Source of the DNA: Chryseotalea sanaruensis
Lineage (GTDB): Bacteria > Bacteroidota > Bacteroidia > Cytophagales > Cyclobacteriaceae
Length of the DNA: 64,000 nucleotides
Assembly: GCF_003990915.1 (NCBI RefSeq)
Contig: NZ_BHXQ01000003.1
Span: 558,001 to 622,000 of the forward strand
Direction of reading: 5' to 3'
Shown here: in pieces, positions 35,709 to 45,002 of the stretch
How the letters are laid out: each line of letters begins with the position of its first letter
Numbering within the stretch: the stretch's first letter is position 1
The notes under the pieces: model-generated
What the model saw: only the letters and a program-made list of their open reading frames with translations
Told to the model about the DNA's origin: nothing
Databases searched by the model: none
Program-made: the position numbers and the translations under genes

Positions 35709-36674
35709 TCACTCGTCATGAGACCTTACTTTTAACTGCTCTATTTTCCATGTTTTCAATTCTTCCTTTCTCATGGCTAATTCCTGTTCTGTGGGTTTAT
35801 AATTAATCCACTTTCTCAAATCAGGCTGGCCGGCATCTACCCAAGCCGTGTACCAAAAATCCGCAATCATTTTAATAGCAATACGCAACTGCCGTTCAAC
35901 CATTTTATTAAGCGCTGCGTGGTATGCTTTCGAAAACTCCTGTGAGTAAACTTTAATGGTTTGCTTACCCCTTGTTTCAAAGGAATACTTTCTGTCACCG
36001 AAAGAGGCTGACAAATTGCGCTCAATACTTAAAACACTATCAACTTTCAAATGCGCACCGGCAATACCGTCCCAAATAGTTTGCTGAGGTTTATCTAAGT
36101 ATGCTGCTCTCCCTACAAAAAAATTATATTCATTAGCAAATAATTCGGGTAACCGTGATTCCCAAAAACCATGTATTCCATATTGATTAGTTAACTGACC
36201 ATTATAATTTTCGGTAGTGTGCAAAGGCACATTCGCATCCGCAATATAATGGCCGAGTTCGGCAGATATTTTTAGCACTGCCGATGGATCCTGTATCATA
36301 AAAGCATCCTTAAGTCGGTAATACATGGTATTGACATGCCATGGCACAATGCCATATTCCTTTAATGTATCCTCAGAAAATTTTTCAACCGCCTGCTTCC
36401 AATAACGTGGCATACTGAACCAAGCACTATCGCCATAGTGATCCAAGTCAATGTAATGTCGTGCCGCTTCATCCACCACTGCAAGTCTTCTCCTGTCGGG
36501 ATTTACCGAAGCCTCAGCCAAATATTGAATATTCGCCTTATAAAAGCCCACCATATCGGGTGGTAATGAGAAAACCGCCTGCCTGTTAATTTTAGGATGT
36601 CCATAAAAACCCCAAAAATTTGCTGAAAAAGCACATAAAATGCCTGATACGAGTAAAAGAGCCCATCTTTTCAT
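35709..36674 (-). CDS. zinc-dependent phospholipase C / S1-P1 nuclease-like protein
   Basis: A 321-residue exported protein (signal peptide to about residue 18). Its helical fold carries the metal ligands in WGFYGHPKINRQAV (His near 26), DLDHYG (His near 78), ELGHYIADANVPLHTTENYNG (residues about 140-160) and HGFWESRL. These match the trinuclear zinc site of the phospholipase C/S1-P1 superfamily. Which bond it cuts, phospholipid or nucleic acid, cannot be told from sequence alone. Confidence 0.82.
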   Translation of the reverse strand: MKRWALLLVSGILCAFSANFWGFYGHPKINRQAVFSLPPDMVGFYKANIQYLAEASVNPDRRRLAVVDEAARHYIDLDHYGDSAWFSMPRYWKQAVEKFSEDTLKEYGIVPWHVNTMYYRLKDAFMIQDPSAVLKISAELGHYIADANVPLHTTENYNGQLTNQYGIHGFWESRLPELFANEYNFFVGRAAYLDKPQQTIWDGIAGAHLKVDSVLSIERNLSASFGDRKYSFETRGKQTIKVYSQEFSKAYHAALNKMVERQLRIAIKMIADFWYTAWVDAGQPDLRKWINYKPTEQELAMRKEELKTWKIEQLKVRSHDE

Positions 36675-36713
36675 ATGGTTAAGGTAGGAATTTCAGCAAT
36701 TTTCTCCACTACT

Positions 36714-36744
36714 TTTGCAATTCCCACAAAAGACCTTACCTTTG
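36714..36744 (+). promoter_or_regulatory. promoter of rpsT
   Basis: TTTG at 36714-36717 and TACCTTTG at 36737-36744 with a 19-base spacer, a near-ideal match. It leaves a short leader of about 15 bases before the rpsT ATG. Confidence 0.75.
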
Positions 36745-36765
36745 CACTCCTTATTGCTAAAAGAT

Positions 36766-37020
36766 ATGGCAAACCACAAATCAGCAGAGAAAAGAATTCG
36801 TGCAAACGAAACAAAACGTTTAAGAAACCGCTATCAGCATAAGACCACCCGTACTGCGGTGAAAGGTCTTCGTGCAGCTAAGACTAAGGCAGAAGCTGAA
36901 GGTCTTTTAAAAGAGGTTTCCGCAATGATTGATAAGCTTGCAAAGAAAAACGTCATTCATTGGAAAAAAGCAGCTAACCAGAAGTCAAGACTGGCTAAGC
37001 AAGTAAATAAACTGGCTTAA
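36766..37020 (+). CDS. rpsT: 30S ribosomal protein S20
   Basis: An 84-residue, very basic helical protein that binds 16S rRNA. It starts MANHKSAEKRIRANE and ends AKQVNKLA, as S20 does. The start ATG 36766 follows the promoter closely; a longer open frame to 36715 includes the promoter and is not used. Single-gene unit with a strong terminator. Confidence 0.97.
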   Translation: MANHKSAEKRIRANETKRLRNRYQHKTTRTAVKGLRAAKTKAEAEGLLKEVSAMIDKLAKKNVIHWKKAANQKSRLAKQVNKLA

Positions 37021-37038
37021 TACCTGGTTTAATATGCA

Positions 37039-37073
37039 AAATCCTTTCTGATACAGTCAGAAAGGATTTTTTA
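37039..37073 (+). terminator. terminator after rpsT
   Basis: Perfect 13-base stem (37039-37051 with 37057-37069) with a five-base loop, ending in a T run. Confidence 0.85.
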
Positions 37074-37133
37074 TTATCTAAACCTGAGCTTTTAAGCATA
37101 TTCAGAAAATCCTATGATCCTTAACTTTAAAGG

Positions 37134-37835
37134 ATGCAGGAAATTCAAGATAAAGCGCTGGGGATCAAGAATTGGGCAGCCGAAGACCGACCACGCGAAA
37201 AGCTTCTTTTAAAAGGGAAAGCCTCACTTACGGATGCAGAATTAATTGCCATTCTACTTGGTACTGGCACTGCTTCACTCAGCGCATTAGACCTAGCCAA
37301 AAAGGTACTTCAGACTACCGGTAACAACCTTGATGAACTCGCAAGGTTGAACATCACAGATTTAATCAAAACAAAAGGAATAGGTGAAGCCAAGGCCATT
37401 ACAATAGTGGCTGCTTTAGAACTTGGGCGCAGAAGAAAAGAACTTTCAATCATTGAAAAACCCAGAATAACCTCCTCAAAGGATGCCTTTCATCAAGTAA
37501 GTGCCGATTTGATGGATCTACCTCATGAAGAATTTTGGATAATACTTACTAACAGGGCAAATCGCATTGTTAAAAAACAACAAATAAGCTCTGGAGGTGT
37601 GGCAGGTACAGTGGCAGACCCTAAAATGATTTTCAAATTAGCTGTGGCTGAGTTAGCAAGTGGCTTGATCCTGGCTCATAATCATCCGTCTGGTAACTTA
37701 AATGCAAGCCAGGCTGATATTGCATTGACCAAAAAAATAAAAGAAGCAGGTGTTCTGCTGGAAATACAACTACTTGACCATATCATTGTCGCAGGCAAAA
37801 GATATTTTAGCTTTGCAGATGAGGGTATGCTATGA
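37134..37835 (+). CDS. radC: RadC family JAB-domain protein
   Basis: A 233-residue protein with an N-terminal helix-hairpin-helix segment (about 40-95, IKTKGIGEAKAITIVAAL) and an MPN/JAB metal site HNHPSGNLNASQAD near 181-194. Usually annotated as a DNA repair protein, but the biochemical role is not established. It overlaps the next gene by four bases (ATGA). Confidence 0.94.
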   Translation: MQEIQDKALGIKNWAAEDRPREKLLLKGKASLTDAELIAILLGTGTASLSALDLAKKVLQTTGNNLDELARLNITDLIKTKGIGEAKAITIVAALELGRRRKELSIIEKPRITSSKDAFHQVSADLMDLPHEEFWIILTNRANRIVKKQQISSGGVAGTVADPKMIFKLAVAELASGLILAHNHPSGNLNASQADIALTKKIKEAGVLLEIQLLDHIIVAGKRYFSFADEGML

Positions 37836-39076
37836 AGTTAAAAAGAAAGATTATTGTTCTCATTATCTCTGCGGTTGCACTTTTTGTATTGTACACATTA
37901 CTGAACAATAAATTCGAAAGTGTAAAAAAAGATACATCAACTAAAACCAATAGGCTTAGCGTTGATGCTCCCACCAATCCACATCTGGTAGCGTTAGCTA
38001 ATGAGTTTGATTCTGCTTTTCAGTTACTGATGAATAAACATCATCAACCAGGTGCGTCTGTTGCTGTTGTTTATGATTCTGTCATTATTTTACTAAAAGG
38101 GTACGGCTTTAAAGAAGTTGGCACCACTGATAGTATAAATGTGCACACCGCATACAGACTAGCGTCTGTATCAAAACCCTTTGCATCATTCTTAACGGGC
38201 ATTCTTGTCGAAGATCAAATACTAGACTGGAATCAAACAGTATTGCAACATTGGCCCGGCTTCAAACTAAAATCCTCTGACTACACAAAAGCCGTAACCA
38301 TTCGTCACGTACTTTCACACTCAACAGGTTTACCTTATCACACTTACACTAACATGATTGAAGAGGCGTTGCCTTTTGATACACTTTTAAGTTATCTGCG
38401 CGACATAAAATTAATTAGCGAACCGGGTACTTTGTATAGTTATCAAAATGTTGGTTATAGCCTGATAGGTAAAGTAGTGAGTGAAGCTACTGGCAAAAGC
38501 TACGAGACACAATTGCAAGAAAAGGTTTTTACACCTTTAGGCATGATCGATGCCTCTACTGATTACCTGAGTTTTGTTAATAACGATAACATAGCCCAAC
38601 CCCACATTTTCAATCGTGGGAAATTTCGATCCACTGCTATCAGAGACACATATTACAACGTTGCCCCTGCTGGCGGTGTTAATGCGAGCATTAACGATAT
38701 GGCGCAATGGTTGAAAGCTTTATTGGGTCACAGAGAACAAATCATTAAAAAAAGCACCATCGATTCACTTTTTACGCCACAAGTACTAGCCAACTCAAGA
38801 AACAGAAATTTTTATAAATGGCAAAGGGTGAGAAAAGCACACTATGGTTTAGGTTGGCGCATTATTAATTTCACCAATGACACCATGGTTTACCACGGTG
38901 GTTATGTTACCGGTTATCGAAGTGAAGTAGCTTTACTTCCATCTGAAAAAATTGCTATTTGTGTTCTTACCAATGCACCAGGAAGGGTTGCCGATACAAG
39001 TCTCCCCATTTTCTTTCAGATTTTTGATAAGCATAGAGAAGCCATAAAAGAATGGAAACCAGAAATTAAAAATTAA
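37832..39076 (+). CDS. serine hydrolase of the beta-lactamase / D-ala-D-ala peptidase class C type
   Basis: A 414-residue protein with an N-terminal membrane anchor (about 6-22). The active-site motifs are SVSK (nucleophile Ser near 110), YQN (about 205, in YSYQNVGYS) and HGG near 355. It belongs to the large class C beta-lactamase-like hydrolase family that includes peptidases and esterases; antibiotic cleavage should not be assumed. Confidence 0.9.
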   Translation: MKLKRKIIVLIISAVALFVLYTLLNNKFESVKKDTSTKTNRLSVDAPTNPHLVALANEFDSAFQLLMNKHHQPGASVAVVYDSVIILLKGYGFKEVGTTDSINVHTAYRLASVSKPFASFLTGILVEDQILDWNQTVLQHWPGFKLKSSDYTKAVTIRHVLSHSTGLPYHTYTNMIEEALPFDTLLSYLRDIKLISEPGTLYSYQNVGYSLIGKVVSEATGKSYETQLQEKVFTPLGMIDASTDYLSFVNNDNIAQPHIFNRGKFRSTAIRDTYYNVAPAGGVNASINDMAQWLKALLGHREQIIKKSTIDSLFTPQVLANSRNRNFYKWQRVRKAHYGLGWRIINFTNDTMVYHGGYVTGYRSEVALLPSEKIAICVLTNAPGRVADTSLPIFFQIFDKHREAIKEWKPEIKN

Positions 39077-39122
39077 ATTACCCCTCAAGCACAAAGACTG
39101 AGCATCACTATAAAAGATTATC

Positions 39123-39740
39123 ATGAAGCAAAAAAATATACTACTTATTCTGTTGGTTGTCGTAGGATTAATAATCGTTTTCTATGCTATGCAACCCGCA
39201 GGCACTAGCGAAGAATATAAAAAACAAATCACCTCAGCACGCAAAGATCGTGATGATTACATGCGTAATAATTCTGAATCACCTTTTGCAGACAGCGTAG
39301 CCACATTCAAAGGTCTCTCCTATTTTGAACCTGATGAGCGCTTCCGAATTTCCGCTAACCTCATTCCCGTTAAGGATAAAAAAACCGTACTCTTACCCAC
39401 CAGTGATGGCCTCGAAACAAGGTATTTAGAATACGCCCATGCTGAATTTAGTTTTGACGGAGAAGCTTGCCGACTACTCATACTCGAAATTATGGACATG
39501 GGACCAACACGCGGCACTTTATTTCTGGCCTTTGCAGATGCTACCAGTGCCAACGAAACCTACGGAGCCGGTCGCTACCTGGACATCAATAAAGTACCAG
39601 GCAGCACCTCCATTACACTTGACTTTAATAAAGCATATAACCCTTATTGCGCTTATAACGACAGTTTCTCATGCCCATTTCCACCTAAAGAAAATATCCT
39701 CAACGTAGCTATACGGGCGGGCGAAAAGACCTATCAATAA
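39123..39740 (+). CDS. DUF1684 family protein
   Basis: A 205-residue protein with an N-terminal membrane helix or signal (about 5-24). The family core includes KDRDDYMRNNSESPF (about 40-54), DGLETRYLEYAHAEF, and the late YNPYCAYNDSFSCPFPPKEN with two Cys. Function is unknown. It follows the serine hydrolase by 46 bases on the same strand. Confidence 0.87.
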   Translation: MKQKNILLILLVVVGLIIVFYAMQPAGTSEEYKKQITSARKDRDDYMRNNSESPFADSVATFKGLSYFEPDERFRISANLIPVKDKKTVLLPTSDGLETRYLEYAHAEFSFDGEACRLLILEIMDMGPTRGTLFLAFADATSANETYGAGRYLDINKVPGSTSITLDFNKAYNPYCAYNDSFSCPFPPKENILNVAIRAGEKTYQ

Positions 39741-39755
39741 TTCAGGTAAAAGCCT

Positions 39756-39763
39756 TATTTTTG
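39756..39763 (+). promoter_or_regulatory. possible -7 box of pheT
   Basis: TATTTTTG matches TAnnTTTG and lies 64 bases before the pheT start. No clear -33 element. Confidence 0.3.
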
Positions 39764-39827
39764 AAAGATAATCATCACCCATCCTTTCAATAAAATAGTG
39801 CGTTGGGTAGATCACCTGATTTAGTTT

Positions 39828-42242
39828 ATGAAAATCTCTTACAACTGGCTTAAAGAATATATTAGCATAATCGAAAGTGCAGAAGAAATCGGAAAGGTTT
39901 TAACCTCAACCGGCTTAGAAGTTGAAAGTGTCGAGCATTTTGAAACGGTTAAAGGCGGATTAAAAGACATTGTCATTGGTGAAGTACTTACTTGTGCCAA
40001 ACATCCCAATGCCGATAAATTATCGCTAACCACAGTTGATGTAGGCAACGGAAAAATTCATCCCATCGTTTGTGGTGCTGCTAACGTTGCTGCCGGACAA
40101 AAAGTGGTGGTTGCTTTGCCTGGTGCCACTTTATATCCGAGCAAGGGCGAACCTTTCACCATCAAATCAGCTAAGATAAGAGGCGAAGTAAGCGAAGGCA
40201 TGATTTGCGCTGAAGATGAAATTGGTTTAGGTGAAAGTCATGCAGGTATTATTGTGCTGCAAACCAATGTACCAAATGGTACACCTGCATCTTCATTCTT
40301 CAATATCCAAAGCGACTACGTAATTGAAATTGGTCTAACACCCAACCGTGTTGATGCTGCCTCGCATATTGGTGTGGCCCGCGATATTAAAGCATCGCAA
40401 AAAAGAGAATTAAAATTACCTGCGGTAGATGCATTTAAGGTTGACAACAATAACCTGAATATCTCAGTAAACATTGAGAATAAAGAAGCTTGCCTGCGTT
40501 ATTCTGGCTTGAGCATGACGGGCCTTACGGTAAAAGATTCTCCTGACTGGCTTAAACATAAATTGCTGGCCATCGGCATTTCACCAATCAACAACATTGT
40601 AGACATCACTAATTTTATTTGCCATGAACTGGGGCAACCCATGCACGCTTTTGATGCTACTAAAATTGAAGGTAACAAAGTTGTGGTGAAGACACTTCCA
40701 AAAGGAACAAAATTTACTACGCTTGACGGAAAAGAACGTGAACTGCAAAGCACGGATCTAATGATCTGTAACGCAAGTAAAGGCATGTGCATTGCCGGTG
40801 TCTTTGGTGGAGCCGATTCAGGTATTAGCAATGCTACTACTTCAATATTTTTAGAAAGTGCCTGTTTCGCACCGGATGCTGTGCGTAAAACTTCTTTGCA
40901 TCACAGTATTAAAACAGATTCTTCTTTCCGCTTCGAGCGTGGCACCGATCCCAACATCACTGTATACGCATTGAAGCGCGCAGCCTTGCTGATTAAAGAA
41001 GTGGCTGGCGGTGGCATCAGCTCTGATATTGTTGACGTTTATCCTGTTAAGGTTGAAGACAGAATTATTCGCGTAAAAGACAAGAATGTAAATCGCCTGA
41101 TCGGTAAAGCGCTTACACGCGATGAGGCTACAGGAATACTGGAAAGGCTTGATATTAAAGTAATCGACAGTAAAAGTGACGAATACACTGTTTCCGTTCC
41201 ACCATACAGAGTGGATGTAATGCAGGAAGCTGATGTGATCGAAGAAATTCTTCGCATTTATGGTTTTAACAACATTGAGCTGAGAGAATTCGCAGGATCA
41301 GATTTTATTTCTTCATTCCCAGCAAAAGATATTAACAAGTTTAGAAATACACTTGGTCAACAACTTGTGGCTAATGGTTTTTATGAAATCCTTACCAACT
41401 CACTTACCAACGCAGCCTACCAACAGAAGCACAACATCTCTTTTGAAGGTGAAGCTGTTGAAATGCTTAATAAGCTGAGCGAAGAGCAAGGCATTTTACG
41501 TCAAACTATGCTTTTTACAGGTTTGGAAGTTTGTGCCTATAACATTAACCGCAAGCAAAAAGACCTGAAGCTTTTTGAGTTTGGTAAAGTGTACACAAAC
41601 AGGAATGGTAAATACGAAGAGACCGAGCGTCTTGCCATTTATATGTCGGGCAATAGTGAAGCAGAGAGCTGGCAGCACAAATTGCAAAGCCTCAATTACC
41701 ACGACCTGGCACAAATTGTAAATGGGATCTTACAAAGAAGCGCTATTACCAATGTTAACCTTGAAAAAATTGAAGATCCACTTTTCGATTTTGCAGTAAG
41801 TGTTAATAGTGGCAAAAAGGAGATTGGTAGAATAGGCAAAGTAAAAACAACCTTGCAACGCGATATGGGCATAAAGCAAGAGGTTTTCTATGCCGATCTA
41901 AGCTATGCATCCCTTTTCGATAGATCGAATCCGGTTATTAGCCTTAAAGAGGTGCCTAAGTTCCCTGAAGTACGCAGAGACCTCTCGCTTGTTATCGATA
42001 AAAATATTACTTTCGATACCGTTGAGACTATAGCACACCAAACGACTAAAGCATTGTTGAAAAATGTAAACCTGTTTGATGTGTATGAAGGAGATAAGCT
42101 ACAAGCTGGTAAAAAGGCCTATGCACTGTCTTTTGCTTTGCAGGATGAGCAGAAAACCCTTACAGATGTAGAGATTGAAAATGTAATGAATAACCTTATT
42201 AAGGCTTACGAAACAAAAATCGGAGCTGTAATTAGAAAATAA
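39828..42242 (+). CDS. pheT: phenylalanine-tRNA ligase beta subunit
   Basis: An 804-residue beta chain of the heterotetrameric class II synthetase. Domains in order: tRNA-binding EMAP-like domain (about 40-150, GEVLTCAKHPNADKLSL), B3/B4 editing domain (about 215-390), B5 domain (about 410-475), synthetase-like core and a C-terminal anticodon-binding domain. The alpha subunit pheS is not in the window, so the two are unlinked here. Confidence 0.96.
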   Translation: MKISYNWLKEYISIIESAEEIGKVLTSTGLEVESVEHFETVKGGLKDIVIGEVLTCAKHPNADKLSLTTVDVGNGKIHPIVCGAANVAAGQKVVVALPGATLYPSKGEPFTIKSAKIRGEVSEGMICAEDEIGLGESHAGIIVLQTNVPNGTPASSFFNIQSDYVIEIGLTPNRVDAASHIGVARDIKASQKRELKLPAVDAFKVDNNNLNISVNIENKEACLRYSGLSMTGLTVKDSPDWLKHKLLAIGISPINNIVDITNFICHELGQPMHAFDATKIEGNKVVVKTLPKGTKFTTLDGKERELQSTDLMICNASKGMCIAGVFGGADSGISNATTSIFLESACFAPDAVRKTSLHHSIKTDSSFRFERGTDPNITVYALKRAALLIKEVAGGGISSDIVDVYPVKVEDRIIRVKDKNVNRLIGKALTRDEATGILERLDIKVIDSKSDEYTVSVPPYRVDVMQEADVIEEILRIYGFNNIELREFAGSDFISSFPAKDINKFRNTLGQQLVANGFYEILTNSLTNAAYQQKHNISFEGEAVEMLNKLSEEQGILRQTMLFTGLEVCAYNINRKQKDLKLFEFGKVYTNRNGKYEETERLAIYMSGNSEAESWQHKLQSLNYHDLAQIVNGILQRSAITNVNLEKIEDPLFDFAVSVNSGKKEIGRIGKVKTTLQRDMGIKQEVFYADLSYASLFDRSNPVISLKEVPKFPEVRRDLSLVIDKNITFDTVETIAHQTTKALLKNVNLFDVYEGDKLQAGKKAYALSFALQDEQKTLTDVEIENVMNNLIKAYETKIGAVIRK

Positions 42243-42290
42243 TTGATAAATTGAAGGGCTAACCAAGCTTACCCTTAGAAAACAGTATAA

Positions 42291-42587
42291 ATGAATCAGG
42301 ATACTCTAAAAAACAACCTGCAAGGTCTAGAGCGCAAACTGCAGATACTGGTAGGAGAGCATAGAAATCTAAAAGAACAGGTTACTCTGTTAAAACAAGA
42401 GAATCAGGAACTTAAATCAGGGCTGAGAAGCCGTGATGAGCAATTGCTCAATTTTAAAAATCAGATAAAAATCTCTAAAATTGTAGATAATTTAAACCCG
42501 GAAGACGGTAGTTCTTCGGAATTAAAGAAGAAGGTAGAAGAGTATATCCGCGAAGTGGATAGATGTATAGCGTATTTGAGCCGATAA
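42291..42587 (+). CDS. small coiled-coil protein upstream of zapA
   Basis: A 98-residue protein whose first 60 residues form one long predicted coiled coil (heptads from LKNNLQGLERKLQIL through LKQENQELKSGLRSRDEQL). The end carries SSSELKKKVEEYIREVDRCIAYLSR. It lies 14 bases before the zapA start. ZapB of E. coli is a coiled coil of similar length that works with ZapA, so a ZapB-like role is plausible by position and shape only. Confidence 0.8.
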   Translation: MNQDTLKNNLQGLERKLQILVGEHRNLKEQVTLLKQENQELKSGLRSRDEQLLNFKNQIKISKIVDNLNPEDGSSSELKKKVEEYIREVDRCIAYLSR

Positions 42588-42601
42588 TTGTAAGTGTGTT
42601 G

Positions 42602-42889
42602 ATGGAGGATCTTTCAATAAAAATCAAAATTGCCGACCGTGAGTATCCGATGAAGGTAAAAAGACACGATGAAGAGCGTGTCCGTACTGCCGGAAGGTTG
42701 ATTAACGAAAAACTGAAGACTTACAAAGAGCAATTCGGTATTGACGATAAGCAAGACCTGCTCGCGATGGTTGCTTTCGATTGTCTTGTTGATAAAATGA
42801 CAGTCGAAGAGAGCCATCAGGAAATAGATCAAACTGTTTTCGAAAAGGTGCATCAACTTAATCAACTGGTTTCCCAGTCTATACTTTAA
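42602..42889 (+). CDS. zapA: cell division protein ZapA
   Basis: A 95-residue protein, read from ATG 42602 (MEDLSIKIKIADREYPMKV). ZapA crosslinks FtsZ filaments; the N-terminal globular part and the C-terminal coiled coil (about 55-95) are both visible. An upstream in-frame start at 42563 would overlap the previous gene by 25 bases and is not needed. Followed 56 bases later by rny. Confidence 0.9.
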   Translation: MEDLSIKIKIADREYPMKVKRHDEERVRTAGRLINEKLKTYKEQFGIDDKQDLLAMVAFDCLVDKMTVEESHQEIDQTVFEKVHQLNQLVSQSIL

Positions 42890-42945
42890 TCTTTTTCAAT
42901 TCTGTTGCTGCCGTTAGGGACATATAAACCCTAATTAATATTCTT

Positions 42946-44517
42946 ATGTCGGCAACTACTATAATAACCATACTTATCTGCGCTATTGCCACTATTGGCC
43001 TTAGCCTGATAATAGGCACTTTACTTTACAAGCGCAAATTTGCCAAAAAGCAGCGAGCGGTAGAGGAACGTGCAAGCCTAACCTTGAAGGAAGCAGAAAT
43101 CGAAGCTGAAAACCTCAAGAGAGACAAAATTCTGGAAGCCAAAGAGAAAATTCTGAAAATGAAAACAGAATTCGAAGAAGAGGCTAATAAGAAGAAAAAC
43201 ATCATTATCGCCAACGAACAAAAGATTAAGCAGCGCGAGCAAACCATTAGCAAAGAACTGGAGAACCTAAAGCGCAAAGAGACTGAAATTGATGAGCTAA
43301 AGCAGGATTTGCTTCAGCAAGGTGAAGTAATTAAGAAACGAAGAGAAGAACTGGAGAAATTCAACCAGCAAAAAATCAAAATTCTGGAAGACATTTCTAA
43401 GCTTACCGCTGATGATGCCCGTGAACAACTTATTACCTCCCTACGTGATGAAGCCCAGACTAAAGCATCTTCTTACATTAAAGACATTGTAGAACAAGCC
43501 AAACTTACAGCCACAAAAGATGCTAAGAAAATCGTTATCGATACCATTCAACGTACGGCTACTGAACACGCCATTGAAAACTGTGTAAGCGTTTTCAATA
43601 TTGAAAGCGATGATATTAAAGGTAAAATCATTGGTCGTGAAGGCCGTAACATCCGTGCGCTGGAAGCTGCAACCGGGGTAGAGATTATTGTAGACGATAC
43701 GCCTGAAGCCATTATCATTTCTGGTTTCGATCCGGTAAGAAGAGAGATTGCCCGCTTGTCGTTACACAGATTAGTACAAGACGGACGCATTCATCCTGCC
43801 CGCATTGAAGAGATTGTTGCCAAGACAGCTAAAAACATTGATGATGAAATTATTGAAACAGGTGAGCGTACTGTTATAGATTTAGGCATTCACGGTTTGC
43901 ACCCTGAACTTGTGAAGATGGTTGGACGCATGCGCTTCCGTTCATCCTATGGACAAAACCTGTTACAGCACTCACGCGAAGTAGCTAACCTCTGCTCGAT
44001 AATGGCCACCGAACTTGGCCTAAATGTAAAGCAGGCAAAACGTGCAGGTTTACTCCATGATATTGGTAAAGTATGGCCAGAAGAATTGGAAAAGCCTCAC
44101 GCGATTGTAGGCATGGAGCTGGCCATGAAATACAAAGAACATCCTGCCATTTGTAACGCCATTGGTGCCCACCACGATGAAATAGAAATGACACACATCA
44201 TTTCGCCTATCATTCAGGCTTGCGATGCCATTAGCGGTGCAAGACCAGGTGCCAGACGCGAGGTGATGGAACAATACATCAAACGCCTTAGAGAGTTAGA
44301 AGACTTAGGTTTAAGTTTTGATGGTGTAGAAAAATGCTATGCAATACAGGCTGGTCGTGAATTACGTGTATTGGTAGATGCTGAGAATGTAACAGACGAG
44401 CGTGCAGGCCAGTTAAGCTTCGATATCTCTCAAAAGATTGAACGCGACATGCAATACCCTGGTCAGATTAAAGTAACAGTAATTCGCGAGAAGAGAGCTG
44501 TTGCTTACGCGAAATAG
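42946..44517 (+). CDS. rny: ribonuclease Y
   Basis: A 523-residue membrane-anchored endoribonuclease that starts mRNA decay. N-terminal membrane helix (about 4-26), long coiled coil (about 30-190), KH RNA-binding domain ([28 protein letters not shown], near 225-255) and HD domain with LLHDIGK near 363. It comes directly after zapA. The downstream 3' end carries two hairpins. Confidence 0.96.
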   Translation: MSATTIITILICAIATIGLSLIIGTLLYKRKFAKKQRAVEERASLTLKEAEIEAENLKRDKILEAKEKILKMKTEFEEEANKKKNIIIANEQKIKQREQTISKELENLKRKETEIDELKQDLLQQGEVIKKRREELEKFNQQKIKILEDISKLTADDAREQLITSLRDEAQTKASSYIKDIVEQAKLTATKDAKKIVIDTIQRTATEHAIENCVSVFNIESDDIKGKIIGREGRNIRALEAATGVEIIVDDTPEAIIISGFDPVRREIARLSLHRLVQDGRIHPARIEEIVAKTAKNIDDEIIETGERTVIDLGIHGLHPELVKMVGRMRFRSSYGQNLLQHSREVANLCSIMATELGLNVKQAKRAGLLHDIGKVWPEELEKPHAIVGMELAMKYKEHPAICNAIGAHHDEIEMTHIISPIIQACDAISGARPGARREVMEQYIKRLRELEDLGLSFDGVEKCYAIQAGRELRVLVDAENVTDERAGQLSFDISQKIERDMQYPGQIKVTVIREKRAVAYAK

Positions 44518-44523
44518 ACTTTT

Positions 44524-44569
44524 AAATGTCCAAGATCTTTTTACGGTAGTAAAAAGATCTTGGACATTT
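44524..44569 (+). other. perfect 21-base inverted repeat after rny
   Basis: Arms 44524-44544 and 44549-44569 are exactly complementary around a GGTA loop. The hairpin starts 7 bases after the rny stop and has no long T tail; a separate terminator follows at 44595. It could protect the rny message or be cut by an RNase. Confidence 0.7.
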
Positions 44570-44594
44570 CGTTACGCGGATTTTTAAATAGACT

Positions 44595-44620
44595 AAGCCT
44601 CGTAAAACGAGGCTTTTTTT
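44595..44620 (+). terminator. terminator of the zapA-rny unit
   Basis: AAGCCTCGT-AAA-ACGAGGCTT with a following T run: a canonical intrinsic terminator. Confidence 0.85.
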
Positions 44621-44665
44621 ATTATTCAAAATGCCTTATAATCAAATTAGTCTTTAACTTAAAGT

Positions 44666-44950
44666 ATGGAAGTAAAACACAGAGAAATCGGATCCAAAGG
44701 CTTATTCTATATAGAAATCGATAATGAGAAACTGGCGGAGATGAGTTATAGTAAAGCCGGAGATAAACTCATCATCATAGACCATACAGAAGTAAGTGAA
44801 AAACTAAAAGGTAAAAGTGCAGGCAAACAATTATTACAGACTGCTGTGGATTACGCCCGTCAACATCAAATCAAAATATTACCGCTTTGCCCCTTCGCTA
44901 AATCGGTATTCGACAAAACACCTGAGTACAAAGACGTACTGAATGCGTAG
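44666..44950 (+). CDS. small GNAT-like N-acetyltransferase (YjdJ/NATD1 type)
   Basis: A 94-residue protein of the minimal GNAT group with the acyl-CoA loop KLKGKSAGKQLL (about 47-58) and the conserved ending ILPLCPFAKSVFDKTPEY. Substrate unknown. Stand-alone gene, convergent with dnaN across a shared terminator. Confidence 0.88.
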   Translation: MEVKHREIGSKGLFYIEIDNEKLAEMSYSKAGDKLIIIDHTEVSEKLKGKSAGKQLLQTAVDYARQHQIKILPLCPFAKSVFDKTPEYKDVLNA

Positions 44951-44957
44951 CCAATAA

Positions 44958-44985
44958 AAAAGCCATCTCTCGATGGCTTTTTTAT
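44958..44985. terminator. bidirectional terminator between the small GNAT gene and dnaN
   Basis: AAAAAGCCATC-TCTC-GATGGCTTTTTT, flanked by further complementary A/T bases, serving the two convergent genes. Confidence 0.85.
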
Positions 44986-45002
44986 TATTGGTTAGCTAAG
45001 AG

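Noticed and set aside
37122-37129. TAACTTTA as a -7 box for radC
   Set aside because: One mismatch and no -33 element at the right distance; too common in A/T-rich gaps.
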